Positions 10,753 to 24,074 of a stretch of 64,000 nt of DNA are shown one piece after another. The position numbers were made by a program, and so were the translations under genes. The stretch spans positions 2,010,571-2,074,570 of the forward strand of contig CAIIXF020000011.1 in NCBI GenBank assembly GCA_903813345.2. The letters are read 5' to 3'. Source of the stretch: Owenia fusiformis. Lineage: Eukaryota > Annelida > Polychaeta > Sabellida > Oweniidae. Each line of letters opens with the position of its first letter. Within the stretch, counting starts at the first letter, position 1. The notes under the pieces were generated by a model. It worked only from the letters and a program-made list of their open reading frames with translations, made no database searches and was not told where the DNA came from.

Positions 10753-13700
10753 TTCCACCTTTCCTGATTTAGTGTGATGTGTACTGTATACTATTGCAGA
10801 CCCCCCTCCCCCCATTTGAATTCAGGTTTAGAATGTGCAATAGGAAAAACTGGGAGTGTAATGTAAATTGTTAAGCAATTCATTCTCAGTTATTTTGACA
10901 CATGAACTTTCTGTTGAATTCGTTTAATGGCAATGATGATGTGTATTCAAGTGTTTGTTAAGTTACCATGGTGATGAACTTAAAAGTTATTGTGTTGCCA
11001 AGGAGGTCAATTTCAAGTGTATTGTTAGGTACCATGGTGATAAAGTTTAAAGTGTGTTGTTGTTAGTTGCCATGGTGATGCAGTGCTTGTTACCATGGTG
11101 AGAAAGTGCAATATCTATGTAGAGTGTAAGACAAATTGTAAATAAATACCCAAGCTACAGATGTTTCACTAGATCTTTGTTGACTATTAATTGAAATGCA
11201 CAAAAAAACAAAATAACAAATGAATTATTAATTAATTAATCTATTTGGAAACTACATCAGGTGTTATTTTTAACAAAGATCTAGTTGAAAAGCTGTATAT
11301 ATAGCCATGTACAAAATAATATATAATGGACATAAATTAACATTGGTGACACCATATATGGTTGTCACATTTCAATGGATTAACTTACTAAAAGGCCTAA
11401 TTTTTTTCTTAAAATTTTAGCATGCCAAATTGCTCTAAAAGTATCTAAAGGTTTGTCAATTTTTTTGAAGTTATTGACTCTTTATCTTCTTATATATTTT
11501 ATTTAGTACTTATATCTTTTATTGGGGTTTCTACCCTGATTTTGGATTATTAAATGGGTGTTTCTTATAGGGAATATTTTCTGAAGATTACATTTTTTGA
11601 TGGACATTATGAAACATTTTTGTATAAAAGATCTGGCGGGGACATCGTATAGAATCTCGTAGTTTAGGTGCATTTATTTTAGCTAGCTGGATTGGGGGAG
11701 CATTCATTGGACATTTTTGGGAACAAATGGGAGCATTCCGTAATATAATTCCAAAAAAAAGATTTTTCTTTCAAATCTGCATTCCATGACAGTCTGTCTG
11801 CATGTGTTTTCTTAAAAAAGTTATTTTGGATTTTTTGGCCAAGAAGCATTCCAAAAAAATAGGGTCAAAGTATCTAAATGTTTTAGAGAGCTTCGAAGAA
11901 AATTGAACAAATTAGGGACAGGACAATTAGGTAAAAGCTTAGAATAGTAATTTAAGAATTTGTACTTATTGTGAATATGTGGGCCTTAATTTATGTCACA
12001 TTAGTCCATGACACCTGACATCTTAACCTGACATCTGTTGTAACATAGTTTCAAATGTACATCACTATTATTCATAAACATGTATATAAAACAAATAAAT
12101 CGTCAAAACAGAACTCCAAGAAATGTGAAAATTGAACAAAAGTTTGATTTCTTAACACAATTAATTTGTAATTAGGCTATTTATTAGTTCAATAAGGCTA
12201 ATTATTAGTCTATTTAATTAGCTGTGTTTTCTTGGGGTTCTCTAGTAGACATGGTTCAGTTATAAACTTATATGCTACTTAAACGCTGCATTTATGTGGG
12301 TACGAGATAGAAAAAAATTTAATGTTAAACAACTAAATTTACATTGTTTCTTTCGTTACTTTCGGTTTTAAACTCTGAGTATGAGATGGAAAAATGTTAA
12401 AGCAAAAATTTAATGTTAAAAAGTAAATTTACATTGTTACTTTCGGTTTTAAGAAAGAAAAAAGACAGATTCAGTTATTTGTTTGTATTTAGAAATCCTG
12501 GAGTTTTTTGACTGGCTAGTAAGGGATTCTCTCAGACAAAAAGTTTGAAATTCTGAATTTTTGTAATTATTTGGAAATGTTTTACTTCCTTTTGAAAGAA
12601 GGATTATTTGACTGATTATTTTGGAATTGTTTTGATAACTAAAAATCAAATAATAGAAACACTTTTTGGACAATCTCCTGGAAATCCAAAATTTTTGACA
12701 CTTGTTATATTATACATGGCCATGGCAGGCGAGGCAATGTCCAAACCAAAAATATTAATCAGAAATGTTGTTTAATTAAAACTGTGAAATTATATCACAT
12801 AGTAATATAATAGCATTTTTGCTTGAATTTGATCGTCAATTCAAATTTGCCTCCCCTATTTAAATTTACCTCACCTTACTATTATAGATCCAGGCAATGT
12901 CTCTGTTATTAAAGGATATAATAGTGTTTAGATTAAGAATCATCCTGTATATAGATCTGAGAAGTAAACACAAGTGTGCATGAGGTATGTGTAGCTCTAT
13001 TTATTGTATTCAATCAAAATATATTGTATTCAATCAAAATATGGCAGTATACAGTATATAGTCCAGTGTATTATAGAATACAAATTTATTTTTGAAATTA
13101 TTATGTTGTTTTGGGAGGATATCCACTCATGAAATGTGTCTTTGTTTCCATATTTGGAAATAAAGGATTTTTTATTGGTGGGTGTGATCTTGAAAATTAT
13201 TAACAATTTACTGCAAATATGCGTAATCACATAGCCTGCACCAGTGAATCGTGATATTTTACGTTTTGCGACCTGTCGTTTTAACTTGTATTGATATCAT
13301 TTAGAACTCTTCATTGTTTTGATTTGGACAAACAGCTATGACAGAATTGTATCGGTATTTGAGAAAACCATACAGGATGCCCATTAAGTCATATGTTTGG
13401 GACACCCTGTATGTTTTGCTATGACACATTAAATATATTAGGAATCACTGGATATCATTTCCTTTCCCTAAAAAGTTTGAAGATCAATATTGGTTTTATT
13501 CACTCTAAATTTGAGTTTTTAAGTATCAAAAACAAGTCAGTGAAAAATTCAGATTACTGAGGAGCATATGTTATGCTATAACATGTATAATAACATTTCA
13601 AACACCTCTGAATATGTTAATACTTAGTTAATTATTTAGGAGCTGGGTTTCATTCCTAAATAACGATACCAGGTTCTTGTTGGTATGTGTTCAGTATCAA

Positions 13701-14599
13701 AATGTTAGAGCTAGCGTAGTCTACTTTAGCACTGCTGTTTGATATAATGAGGTACACGCTGGTTTGATGTTCCCATTATCATTACCCTGATAAAAAATTA
13801 TGGTGGTGAAAGGTGTGTAAAAGCAATAGGCGTCCAAAGCTTGAAATAGGCATGACCGCCATGATTTTTTGTTATGGGCATATGAAATACTATTCAACTT
13901 CAATTTGTGGACTTTTTTATCCAATGGTAAATAGAACTATCGTTATTCTGTATTCTTTCCTGTTTTGGACAAACCAGATTTTTCATGCGATACCATATTT
14001 TGAAATGAATCGAAATTATGGAACATATCCTTTTTTTCAAACAAAATGCAAATTACAAAAAAAGTAGAGTATACTGATTTCTATCCTATTTTACCATTTT
14101 TACAAAATATCCAAAATTCGAGAATTTTCTCAAAAAAAATTCTTAGATTTTTTAATTTTACAGATGATATTTTGGTTCTATTTGCCAGTGAGATTTCGCT
14201 TAATACACAATAACACTGTAAAGTTAATTACATGGTCACAAGTCATCATAATTGGTTATATTGGTACATATTGTACATGTATTTATGTTATATTCACTAA
14301 TCTTGATATTCAGTGCCATTGGTAATTAGTAAATCAGGTGATTGTGAATGTTAAAATATGTTTGCAAAATATAATAGATTTGTTTGAGCACGATTTAAGA
14401 AAATCAAATAAATATCATCATTGATCACAAACCGGTTAGTCATCAATGATGCATTTTCATCATTGAAATCGTTGATGCATTGTCATCATTGAGACATAGT
14501 CATGACTGAGATATGATAAAATGTAAAACATTTGTTTTAAAGCTTTATGGAAGTCATATAGTAATTGTATTTATAGGGTAATATCTGAGCTAAATTGTT

Positions 14600-14890
14600 G
14601 TCTAGAAATAAACTGTTTTAGTCCCTAAATATATTTGTCTTGTTTAAATACATTGATATAAGGAAATTCAGTCCCCAAAGAATGTGTGTTTTAATTCAAT
14701 CCACCGAGATAAAGTACAGTACCTCAATATATTTGTCCTGTTTTAATGCATTGATATGAGGAAATAAGTCCCAAAGTATTTTGTTTCTTTTTTTAAATGC
14801 ACTGAGATGTAAGGAAATTCAGTCCCAAAGTATGTCCATTAAGATAAAGTATAGTACCTAAATATATTTGTCTTGTTAAAATGCATTTAA
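14600..14890. repeat. Degenerate tandem repeat, about 60-bp unit
   Basis: Blocks such as aggaaattcagtcccaaag, cctaaatatatttgtcttgtt and tgcattgatatgagg recur four to five times. The unit is diverged. Confidence 0.6.
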
Positions 14891-15674
14891 TTCCATACCA
14901 TAAGTTGTAAAAGTCTCATATACACAGGTAGCATGCAGATGACGTAATGACTAGTTTGAGGCTGCGTAATGACGAGCTTGACTACTGTATAGTTCAATTG
15001 GGCTTCACGAAAATCACAATAAAAGAACAAAAAACAGTTTTTTTATTTCAAATAATTTTAAAAAACATAATTTACTGAAATACCAGCAATTTATTCACGC
15101 GTGTACGTACATGTATGTGAATTCATAGTGTGTGCATTAAGACCTTTCTTTATACTTTCGGTCAGACTGTCCATGTTATCCAATGGATAAACAATTTGGC
15201 CATTTTGTGGTAAGTGCAAACGATTATGATTTAGATTTTTCACCGACGTATTTTAGTAGGGTTCCGCAATAAAAGCATTCGAAAAATATAGGCATTCTCA
15301 CAATTGGAGTGTAGAAAAGCAAATTTAACGTGCGTCAATGCATGTAGTCTAATAAAAATATATTTCTGCGTAATAAAAGTTTGATAAAAATAGTTTTTAT
15401 TGCAGATAGATGTATGTCTATAGTCACTATACAATTCTGCATGCCCGTAGACCAGAGGGAGGGTGGTACGTTAACCGGTCCCCAAACCAAAAACTATATT
15501 TCTGGGCACTTTCAAAGTGTATGAGACAATAACGATTTTTTTTCTCTTATATTTCCAAAAAATGATTCAAAATATTTGCTGAGGGTGCCAAAGGGGGTGC
15601 ACCCAACGCACCGTCCCCCATCTGACGGCCCTGATTAAGAATACGAAAGCAGACGTTTGACTTTCTATACTCAA

Positions 15675-17203
15675 CTTCACTGCTACCCACCTAATTACAC
15701 AGACGTATCGTCGGTGTATCATGGCGGAACTTCCTCCGGGACTAGGTTTCGGTAAGATTTTTTTATTTCCCGATTTACACCTACTTATAAGTCACGTTGT
15801 GGATAATAATTTGGCTCGAAGTTAAAGGCAGAATCAGATCTATAGGGGGTGACAAATTTAAAAGCAACTTTTATAACTGACCTACCAATCTATTCCTTAC
15901 AATATCAAATACAATATCTCCCAAAAGATTCACAATGTGTTATAAATTGGTGAAGTTATTCATGATTAAAAGCTTAAAAATGGGTGGAAATTGTTTAAAT
16001 TTTCCAAAATAATAAGAATGGTAACCATTCATATAGAAAAATAATATATTATTGTAAAAATCTTTAGTTTTCCTTGAAAAAAGTATGCACTTTTGTGATT
16101 TTTAGAAAATAGACATGACAAGGAATGACATGAGCCAAAAATATTCTAAAATTGAGACAATTTTTTGTTTAGCCTGCTTGCTATATCTGATTCTCTTTTT
16201 AAAGGAATATTCCTTGCCAAACCATCTCTCTCCTCATATGGTAGCTATAACCATATATATGCTTGCCATCTTTAGCAAAACACGCAAAAATGTTTTGATA
16301 TGGTCAAATTTGATCACTTAGAAATGTGATGCTCAATTCCAGTAAGCTGCCATCTTTTAAAATTTCACACAGGAAGTGATGTCATCGACTCTCAACTTTG
16401 CATATAGCATTAGTTAAGGAGCTATTAAGAATTACAAAACCAGCTAAATATTCTTTTTCAACTTTGTATCTTATTTAATCCTTCTGAAAATCTCTTCTTT
16501 TATTCTAAGTTGACAAGCCCTGAAAATATTTTTGCACAGAAAGTAATGATCACTTGTCTAGAAGTGATTTTGTGCTACTTTCCTATACTGTTATGGGCAA
16601 GGTTATAGAAGTTGAGAGTTGATGACATCACTTCCTGCAAGAAATCTTAAAAGATGGCAGCTCACTGGAAATAAGCACTAGATTTTTAAATGATCAATAT
16701 TGACCATATTAAAACATTTTCCCATGTTTTGCTAAATATGGAAACTATATATATGATTATAGCTACCATATCAAGAGAGAAAGGGTCTGGCAAGGAATAT
16801 TCCTTTAAGGAAGATAGTCTAGTTTGAGAATGTGTCGATGGTTTTAGGTTTTATATGTTAACAAAGACACAATTCACGTATTTAGTCCCTCGCTTTTCTT
16901 ACACTGACGGTCGGCATTAATATTGCCAATATAACACTGATATTGGTCGTTCGTCAGTGTAAGAAAAGCGAGGGACTAAATACGTGAATTGTGTCTTTGT
17001 TAACATATAAAACCTAAAACCATCGACACATTCTCAAACTAGACTATCTTCCTTAACTTCGAGCCAAATTATTATCCACAACGTGACTTATAAGTAGGTG
17101 TAAATCGGGAAATAAAAAAATCTTACCGAAACCTAGTCCCGGAGGAAGTTCCGCCATGATACACCGACGATACGTCTGTGTAATTAGGTGGGTAGTAGTG
17201 AAC
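15675..17203. mobile_element. Large palindrome interrupted by a TTAA-flanked insertion
   Basis: The left arm (15675-15825, continuing at 16805-16911) is matched almost base for base, in reverse complement, by the right arm ending at about 17203. The short centre lies near 16931. A segment of about 980 bp (15826-16804) interrupts the left arm and is bounded by TTAA on both sides; the uninterrupted right arm shows a single TTAA there. Each arm carries an ATG followed by MAELPPGLGF codons and a gtaag donor-like site. Confidence 0.8.
15826..16804. mobile_element. TTAA-flanked insertion with internal inverted repeats
   Basis: TTAA flanks the segment at 15822-15825 and 16805-16808, as expected for piggyBac-like or other TTAA-targeting elements. 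An internal unit, from about 16199 to the right end, has long complementary arms (aaaggaatattccttgcca against tggcaaggaatattccttt, and ctgccatcttttaa against its complement). No transposase is visible, so it would be non-autonomous. Confidence 0.65.
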
Positions 17204-17353
17204 TTGTAAAAATTGCAACAAACAATAGGATTCTACAACAATGTGGACAAGCTTTAGTGACTCTGAAGGGGTACATCTTTCTAAACTATGAAACGTTTGC
17301 TTAATGTTCTAACATTCTAACGATACGCTATATTGAGTCATTGACATCATGTC

Positions 17354-17460
17354 ATAGGCCCGGGAACATGTATAGAAAGATCGAGTCGAATACACTAGGC
17401 CACAAAGTCTTTACTTGGTGTATTCGACTCTATCTTTTTTATACATGTTCCTGGACCTAT
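17354..17460. mobile_element. Hairpin element, about 107 bp
   Basis: Arms ataggcccgggaacatgtataga and its near complement tatacatgttcctggacctat enclose complementary gagtcgaatacac / gtgtattcgactc blocks. Noncoding. Confidence 0.65.
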
Positions 17461-18498
17461 GCATCATATCGTAAAAACACACACACATACGCATAAAATC
17501 AAGCTGTTTCCTGATCACGGTGCTGATGATATAAGAATAATTGCTCTCTCAGTTTAGTATACCTTATAACGCATGCGGGAATGACATTTTATGGCGTTTA
17601 TACTCTACCAATGTCACGCATGTCAGTGTGACTTTTATATTGTACTGTATTTTGTTTACCACCAATGAAGGAGAGCAATACCTCTTGGGTATATCCAGTA
17701 TATCACACAACCCTACAACGTGACTGGAGGCAATACAAGATACATATTAGTAAATCCATGAATTTTGTATCTAACTTCTTTTGACCTTGACATGCAACAA
17801 CCCCCAGTTAACTGTTATTTATATTGCTTGTCATTGCGTTATACCAGTATATAGATACGTTTTAGTACGTTATTCTAAAATTCTAAGATTAATAAAAAGT
17901 GTCAGAAATGTATCTTAACTTGCCATACTCACCGTTGGAATATGCCATATACCGCAAGTGAGTATGGCATATTCACACGTTTCACAAATACCACGCAACC
18001 ATGAATATATGCCATATTTCGCGTAACACAGAAGAGATTATCTAAAAATTACCAAGAGCGAATTTAGAGGCTCTATTTTGCACAAGTACTTTCTATCAAG
18101 TATTTTTACTTTTATAGCCATTCGTCCATTCATGTTTTATAACTATTCATAGGGAACATAGTTCTTTTATTCAAGTTATATGCTTGTGTTTCACGACCTA
18201 GTCAGTAGCCCAGAAACCCCTTTCTTACTACAAATTCTATATTTCGGGACAAGTAAGATATAGTTTAAAAGTCTTTGCGATAGTCAAATGGCCTACATTT
18301 CCCATCATTGTCCAAATAGATATTCACAAAAAGTCACCGGGAGCTGAGACTTATATTTATGTTAGTCTCAGCCGGGATGTAGATAGAGCTGGTTACCGAT
18401 CCACTTTCCTCAAAAGATGTTGTCCTATATAATGCTTCGTTTATCACCGAGTTAGCACTAAATTGATCTTTGAGTACTGTTTTTTGGTACTGTCATGG
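17461..18498. other. Intergenic, nothing recognised
   Basis: AT-rich sequence. It has a small hairpin-like stretch (tgccatactcac ... gtgagtatggca, 17921-17972) and no coding signal. Confidence 0.4.
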
Positions 18499-18537
18499 TC
18501 AATCGTGTCTGTCTTCTGGAATGTCAATTGAGCTGTA
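18499..18537 (-). pseudogene. Displaced C-terminal codons of the glycosyltransferase pseudogene
   Basis: On the minus strand, directly outside the left target duplication (gagctgta on +), the codons read YSSIDIPEDRHD then TGA. The matching duplication on the far side of the nested transposons (gagccgta, 26684-26691) encodes the YGS at which the main pseudogene breaks off. The simplest reading is that these 12 codons are its original C terminus, pushed about 8 kb away by the insertions. Confidence 0.6.
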
Positions 18538-18589
18538 ACAAGGAGGATTGGCTCCCAGAGTGCAACATTGATATGCTCTCCCATATATG

Positions 18590-20928
18590 TGTGATGATCC
18601 TCCCATACTTAATACAATGTTATGTGATTATTCTGGAGGATTATCACTTTGTTTTAATTGCTCTTACCTTTATTTATCAATTATGTTTGTAGATACTTCA
18701 TAATTCAGGAGTTTGTTCAGAATTTTCTTATATTCACTACTTCCTTGTTTGTTGATAGTCTCATTAAAACATTTATATGTGAATTTCCAACACTAGGCAC
18801 ATTATGTCAACTTTATATCAAATGTTGGTCATGTTATTGTTTATTTTAGCAATATTTAATGTTTATTATGTGTGATTGTTTATAGGGGCCAAACTAAAGC
18901 GATTACATTTTATTTTGAGACTATAAAATTTTGCCTAGATTTGCATGAATCATCAGTTCTTCAGTGAGACTTTGAATCACCGGCAAGTAACAGGAATTAA
19001 CTTTCTCTCTGCATTTTGGATTTAATACACATACATATTGGATATATAACATCTTATTAGATACACTAACCTAGGTGAACGGGTTGGTAAGGTAATGGAA
19101 TTACTTTTACTCTAAAACAGAGAAACTGTTTATACTTTTTCCTTGTTGGTGAATCTTCTGATTTCTCTCACTCATTTAGCTTCATTTACATTAGCATAAA
19201 TTCATTTAAACCACGTTGAAGGTTATTATATCAGGTTCTAAAAGAATATTCAGGACCATTTTGTTTGATTACGACTTTGATTTCGATCTGCCTGGTCACG
19301 CCTTGACTCAAACTGTGGCTGTACGTATTATAGCAGATTGATTTGAACTTTCAGACATTTTATTTCTAATTAAACCCTCATAAGCATTGAGTGAGCTACG
19401 TGTACATTCTTGTGAGAAGCATTTCTGATTCATTTGAAATTTACAGATTGACCTACATGTATATTTAAGATTCAATCGCCAACTTGGTATTTTTGGCTTT
19501 ATCTTATATAATTTGAGGGTAATATCTGCTTGCCAGTGTTGATTATTTGAGTCACTGGAATATTCATACTTAAAATCTACATTTTGAACTGAAAACTTGA
19601 GAGAACTATCAGCTATTTATTTCACTTTTATATATATCGCAACTGCCTAATGTATTCCATATATCCCCAAGGTCGGGTTTGATTTGTTGTAATTAAGCTA
19701 TGGCAATTTATTTGCTGCTACGCTGTTAGTGCGTGGCTCTCGAAATAAGATACAACCCCCCCCCTCAGCATAGTCTTGAAGAATTTGAACAAGCGTTGCA
19801 TATTTAACTGTACCAATAATATTTGTGCCACTAAAATATTCACTCTGTATATGAGAATTACATTGTAAATTGCAACTTGTGAGAAACATTGGCTATATTT
19901 GTTCCCAAAGTTTTACTATTATTGCATGTAGTATTATTTCACATTTTATTCTAAATATTCCCGAGACGAGTTGGTTTGGGGTGATCAAGGCAATCTTCAT
20001 ATTTGCTGACACTCTTTAGGGGATCTGTGTTGCACCTGGTTAGTATCATCAGGCATGGACTAGTTACGATTTTTTAGTTGTAAAACAGCTTCACAGCATA
20101 ACCATCTTTTGAGCGCTCCATTCATTTCACTGGGCATATTTTATTTATCTTAATCTTGATTGCACGAATACTGAAATTCTGAAAGAATCTAGCAATTGTT
20201 ATATTTTTCACTTCATTACAGAGTTATTTAAATATTTCCGGGGTAAGGTCATTATACAGAGTAGGAAGGGCAATTAATTGGCTGCTACTTTTGTTTGTCC
20301 CAGGGAACTAAACATAGCCAGTGTCAGTATCAAGTTGCTCATATAAAGCCTCACAGCCTATTTGATCTGTGTGTGCCTTTGTAATTACTGTGAGTCAATT
20401 CCATTTCAAGTGTTGCATCACTTTCTACAGTTTTTGTCCCATTTGCTACACAGTGACTATCCGACCATCCCTTTATATTTTCATTGCACTAATCAAACCC
20501 CTACTAATTAGACAGGTCATTTTACCAAGTGAGGAAAACTGGCAGGCAGAATTAAGAGTATCAAGTTACGTTATAGTTTGCATTGAATTTCCTAGATACA
20601 CTGAATTTCATAAGTGTATTTGACTGAAAAGAACGTTACTTTCTGTTGTTTTGCATAACTGACGGTAAATCTATGTAGAATTGTGTAACCAAACACATGT
20701 ATATATTTTGAAATAGAGTTGAATTATATCCATTTTATATAATTTCCCATTACATTCTCTGTTGTGTTGAATGCTTGTGTAGGGTGAATGTGGATATAGA
20801 TCAGTGTTTGAAAAGACCCCCATTCCCATATATTTTACAATCTATTGTCAAGCTAGACCATTAAAAATCCAAATACTTGATAGCTGGGTAACCCAGGACC
20901 ACGCTACCCAACACCCTGGGTTGCCACA
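18590..20928 (+). repeat. 5' LTR
   Basis: It begins TGTGATGATCC and ends GGGTTGCCACA, 2339 bp, essentially identical to 24089-26427. The small ORFs inside occur identically in both copies and look incidental. The promoter and polyadenylation site should lie here but were not pinned down. Confidence 0.93.
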
Positions 20929-20930
20929 GA

Positions 20931-20944
20931 TGGTGGCAGCGGTT
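20931..20944 (+). promoter_or_regulatory. Primer binding site, Leu-tRNA type
   Basis: TGGTGGCAGCGGT begins 2 nt after the 5' LTR. It is complementary to the CCA-extended 3' end of animal tRNA-Leu of the class ending ACCGCTGCCA. The match breaks after about 13 bases. Confidence 0.7.
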
Positions 20945-21087
20945 GGGGTCTAGATACTTTACGTATTGACTCACGCATTGGATTACGTCATTATTTGATT
21001 TGATATAGATTGTTATTATACTGAAGTCTTTGATATATAAAAACACTGTTTTATCAATTGATTTGAACATTCACACTACTCCACATC

Positions 21088-22656
21088 ATGTCAAACACAT
21101 CAAACCCTTATTATGCAGCAAGACACGTGTCATTGCCTACACCCGAATCTGGAGAAAGTTGTTCATCCCGTCCAAAGTTGAAAATGAACAATGCTGAGGG
21201 GATAACATCGGCATTCAATGACTCTGAGATGGTTTTAAGCCATCAGGAGTGCAGTGAGAAACAATTGGAATTGACAATGGATGATGCAATACCCTTTGAG
21301 AAAACTGCTTCAAGCTTTTCGCCAATTAAAGGGAAGTCTCAATCCAAACCTTTGTCGTCACATCTGAAATTGACCAAAATGCCTAAAATCCAGGAAACTG
21401 TACACGAATCACTCCATACAGTTGACCTGACATTGAAACCATTCATCAGATCTGTCAAACCAGAAACAGCAGATCATGATTTGAGTCCAACACAAATTTC
21501 TGGAAGTAAAATTAAAAACTCAGAAGTAGTATATAGTGAGCATTTCGATCCCCTTGATCCACATTCCACTGAAGTGGATCCCGGGAAGAGGAAACCAATA
21601 AGGGATATGCATGGTTGCAAACATGCAAATTTAGCTTTTGGGAAAACTATATCCTTGTATGGGGCAGTAGAAAAGGCTTCTGTTCAACAACGGGTGTTTA
21701 CCTTGCGAGCCTCCCCAGATGAAAAACCAGACAGTGGTTACCACTTGCAAGAACTTGTAAGGCCAAAGTATGAATTGAAATACAGGCCAGAGCCTCCCGA
21801 GTCCAATTCATTAGTCATTGAAACTAACAAGATGACTAGTATGTTCTCTGATATCAGCCAGAGTGAACATTACAAATTCCATACTCCTCAACTACCAGAT
21901 TTAGCACATTCTAACATGTGTAATGAATCCAAGGTATCAGGTGAAACTCATCCCTTAGAAGGTGATGGTTATTTCAGTGCTTCTGAGCATGAACAGACCA
22001 AATCCAAAGGTCCTAAAGATACTTGGTATAGTACAGAAAGTCCAGACAAAGCCATGGGGATATTTTCTGAAGGAATGAATCCCAGGGCAGTTGATAGAGG
22101 GCGTCCAATTACCAGACAAACTAGAGCCCGTCCTCAATTTTCCTTGTTCCCAAAGAGAGTATATTCAGGTAGAAACCCTGTGTCCCAGCGGGTTCAGTTA
22201 TCAAACAACTCTCTTCTGGATGACCCATCTGTTGTTGATGCAGATGTTGACAGCTGTGACAGCTCTGACTATGCAACAGCTGGTGAATTATTAGAACCTG
22301 GCAAGTCTAAAATGAACCCTGCCAAAACCAAATTGAGTCAGAGAGAGGTATATCCTTGTATCTCAGAGTCTGTAATTACTCAGTTAGTTCAGCAACAGAT
22401 GACGATACTTGGTCAAAATCTGACAAAGGTTATAAAAAAGACCCTGAAAAAGAATTCCAATTCCAAGCCAAAGTCAAAGCGATATGTCTCATATTGCCAA
22501 ATATGTGAAACAAGAAGCCACTCCATCTTTGACTGTGACCAAAGACACCCCAACTCTAGGGTTACTGGTGTCAGAGCTTGTTTTAAATGTGGAAATGACC
22601 ATCGTATAACTGATTGTCCTTCTCTAAAAGAAGGACCAGATCAGTTTGAACACTAA
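21088..22656 (+). CDS. Gag-like polyprotein of LTR retrotransposon
   Basis: An intact 522-residue ORF, 160 bp after the 5' LTR. Gag proteins package the element's RNA. The N-terminal 400 residues are Ser/Thr/Pro-rich and hydrophilic, with no domain I can name. Near the C terminus a basic stretch (about 443-465, KKTLKKNSNSKPKSKR) precedes two zinc knuckles: C470-C473-H478-C483 (CX2CX4HX4C) and C498-C501-H505-C510 (CX2CX3HX4C). This is nucleocapsid architecture. The stop is followed by noncoding DNA rather than a frameshifted pol. A capsid-like region is not obvious, so the N-terminal part could be novel. Confidence 0.85.
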   Translation: MSNTSNPYYAARHVSLPTPESGESCSSRPKLKMNNAEGITSAFNDSEMVLSHQECSEKQLELTMDDAIPFEKTASSFSPIKGKSQSKPLSSHLKLTKMPKIQETVHESLHTVDLTLKPFIRSVKPETADHDLSPTQISGSKIKNSEVVYSEHFDPLDPHSTEVDPGKRKPIRDMHGCKHANLAFGKTISLYGAVEKASVQQRVFTLRASPDEKPDSGYHLQELVRPKYELKYRPEPPESNSLVIETNKMTSMFSDISQSEHYKFHTPQLPDLAHSNMCNESKVSGETHPLEGDGYFSASEHEQTKSKGPKDTWYSTESPDKAMGIFSEGMNPRAVDRGRPITRQTRARPQFSLFPKRVYSGRNPVSQRVQLSNNSLLDDPSVVDADVDSCDSSDYATAGELLEPGKSKMNPAKTKLSQREVYPCISESVITQLVQQQMTILGQNLTKVIKKTLKKNSNSKPKSKRYVSYCQICETRSHSIFDCDQRHPNSRVTGVRACFKCGNDHRITDCPSLKEGPDQFEH

Positions 22657-24074
22657 ATCATTATAGTGTTATTGTGTGTCTAGAATCAGGCCAGAAAGAT
22701 GCACCTCATTTACCATAAAGAATGGCCTTTAGAACCATGCTACCTTAATTTTCCATGTTTCTGATGTTGATGTAAAACTATTATCCAATCAGAAGATTTA
22801 TGCTTAGGTATGCATTACTTTGTTTAACGTTGAAAACACTTTATTTGATTTTCAACACATGTGTTTTATTTTATTCCCTTTTTTGCTCGTGTCTTTGTCT
22901 GCCATGAATTGCGGGCTGTTTTGAACTTGATGTTATTTAAAGCCCATGGCAGTGAGCTAGGTGGTAATGCAAGAACCTGGATACACGTAAGGGAACTTTA
23001 TTTATTTTTTATTAACCATTATTGTCATTGATTGCCATGCCAGAGCCTTACTTTACCCGAGCATTAGTGTTAATTGACAGCATTGGCCTGATCAACCAAT
23101 GTTTGTACACATGTATACTGTTTGCTCTGGGAGGAACTAAGTAGTGAATAAAGTTCGTGAGGGCATGGTAATATGACAGTTGAACCCAGAAAACTGCTTT
23201 TGTTGAACTCCTGAGGTGGATTCATTTGCAGTGGATAACAGCTTTTGATTGACTAGGATTGAGTGACACCGTGGATAGGGCCCATCCATTGTCTTTGTTG
23301 AAGTGACATACCTGGTTTTCTGGCAGGTTGGTGATAGGTGTTTCTCATCTTGCCCACCCAGTCATGTTACCCATTTTGCGTTTTTGGTGTACTGTAGCGT
23401 CTCCAGGAATATGACACGGTGATGCTTTCACCCGACAGAATTCCACCTCAACTTCCTTTGTATTGAAAGGGTCATTGTGACTGAATTTGAATCATTCCCA
23501 GTACAAATGTTATGAGATATTATCTGAAAACTACCAATCCGAAGCTGATTGTGAAAGGATAAATCTTGATCATACGTTTGATTGATTCAATCTCATTGTA
23601 CAACCCTTTATTTTGGCCAATTCATATCACATGAGTGATATTCGAAATTTATAATTGTACTTTCTGAATAACAAGCCTTATTTCCAGGACTGCGATGATT
23701 TGTTTCCAGTCCCATATGAACAATAGTGATAACCTTCCAACTTATGAACATTTGAACACGATGATGATAATCTTTCCGGTTCAACTTACTATTACATATT
23801 TGGTGTACCCATGAGATGACATGGGGGACCAGTGACAATGTTGATAACCAGTGATGATTATGAACAAAGACAAAAGCTTTATATTTATAAACTCATCTAT
23901 ATGATACATCTGCACTACGAGAAGCCACATGAGGAATATGACAATCTCAATGTGTATAAATTGTATACAAGTTATCAAACTTTTGCATGTTTTAGTACCA
24001 ATTGGTAGATGGTGATTTTAGAAACATGTGTATTTGTATCTTTGTATTTTCAGAGTTCGGGGTCGAACTGTTTT
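22657..24074 (+). other. Retrotransposon internal noncoding region
   Basis: 1.4 kb between gag and the polypurine tract, where pol would normally start. Only short ORFs are present, with no RT, integrase or protease motif on either strand. It may hold packaging or RNA-structure signals. Confidence 0.6.

Larger units (their letters stand above)
9970..15674 (+). other. Synaptotagmin 3' UTR and intergenic DNA
   Basis: The 3' UTR begins here. AATAAA-type signals occur at about 10631 and 11141, but the used site cannot be chosen. Repeats: agtaaagcaacac units at 10433-10465, caggggggtctgacat units at 10650-10750, ttaccatggtgatg units at 10940-11100, and units of about 60 bp at 14600-14890. Nothing else coding was recognised. 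Confidence 0.5.

Noticed and set aside
18658-20623. Small ORFs repeated identically at 24157-26122
   Set aside because: They lie inside the two LTRs and are identical because the LTRs are. No domain or start signal supports them.
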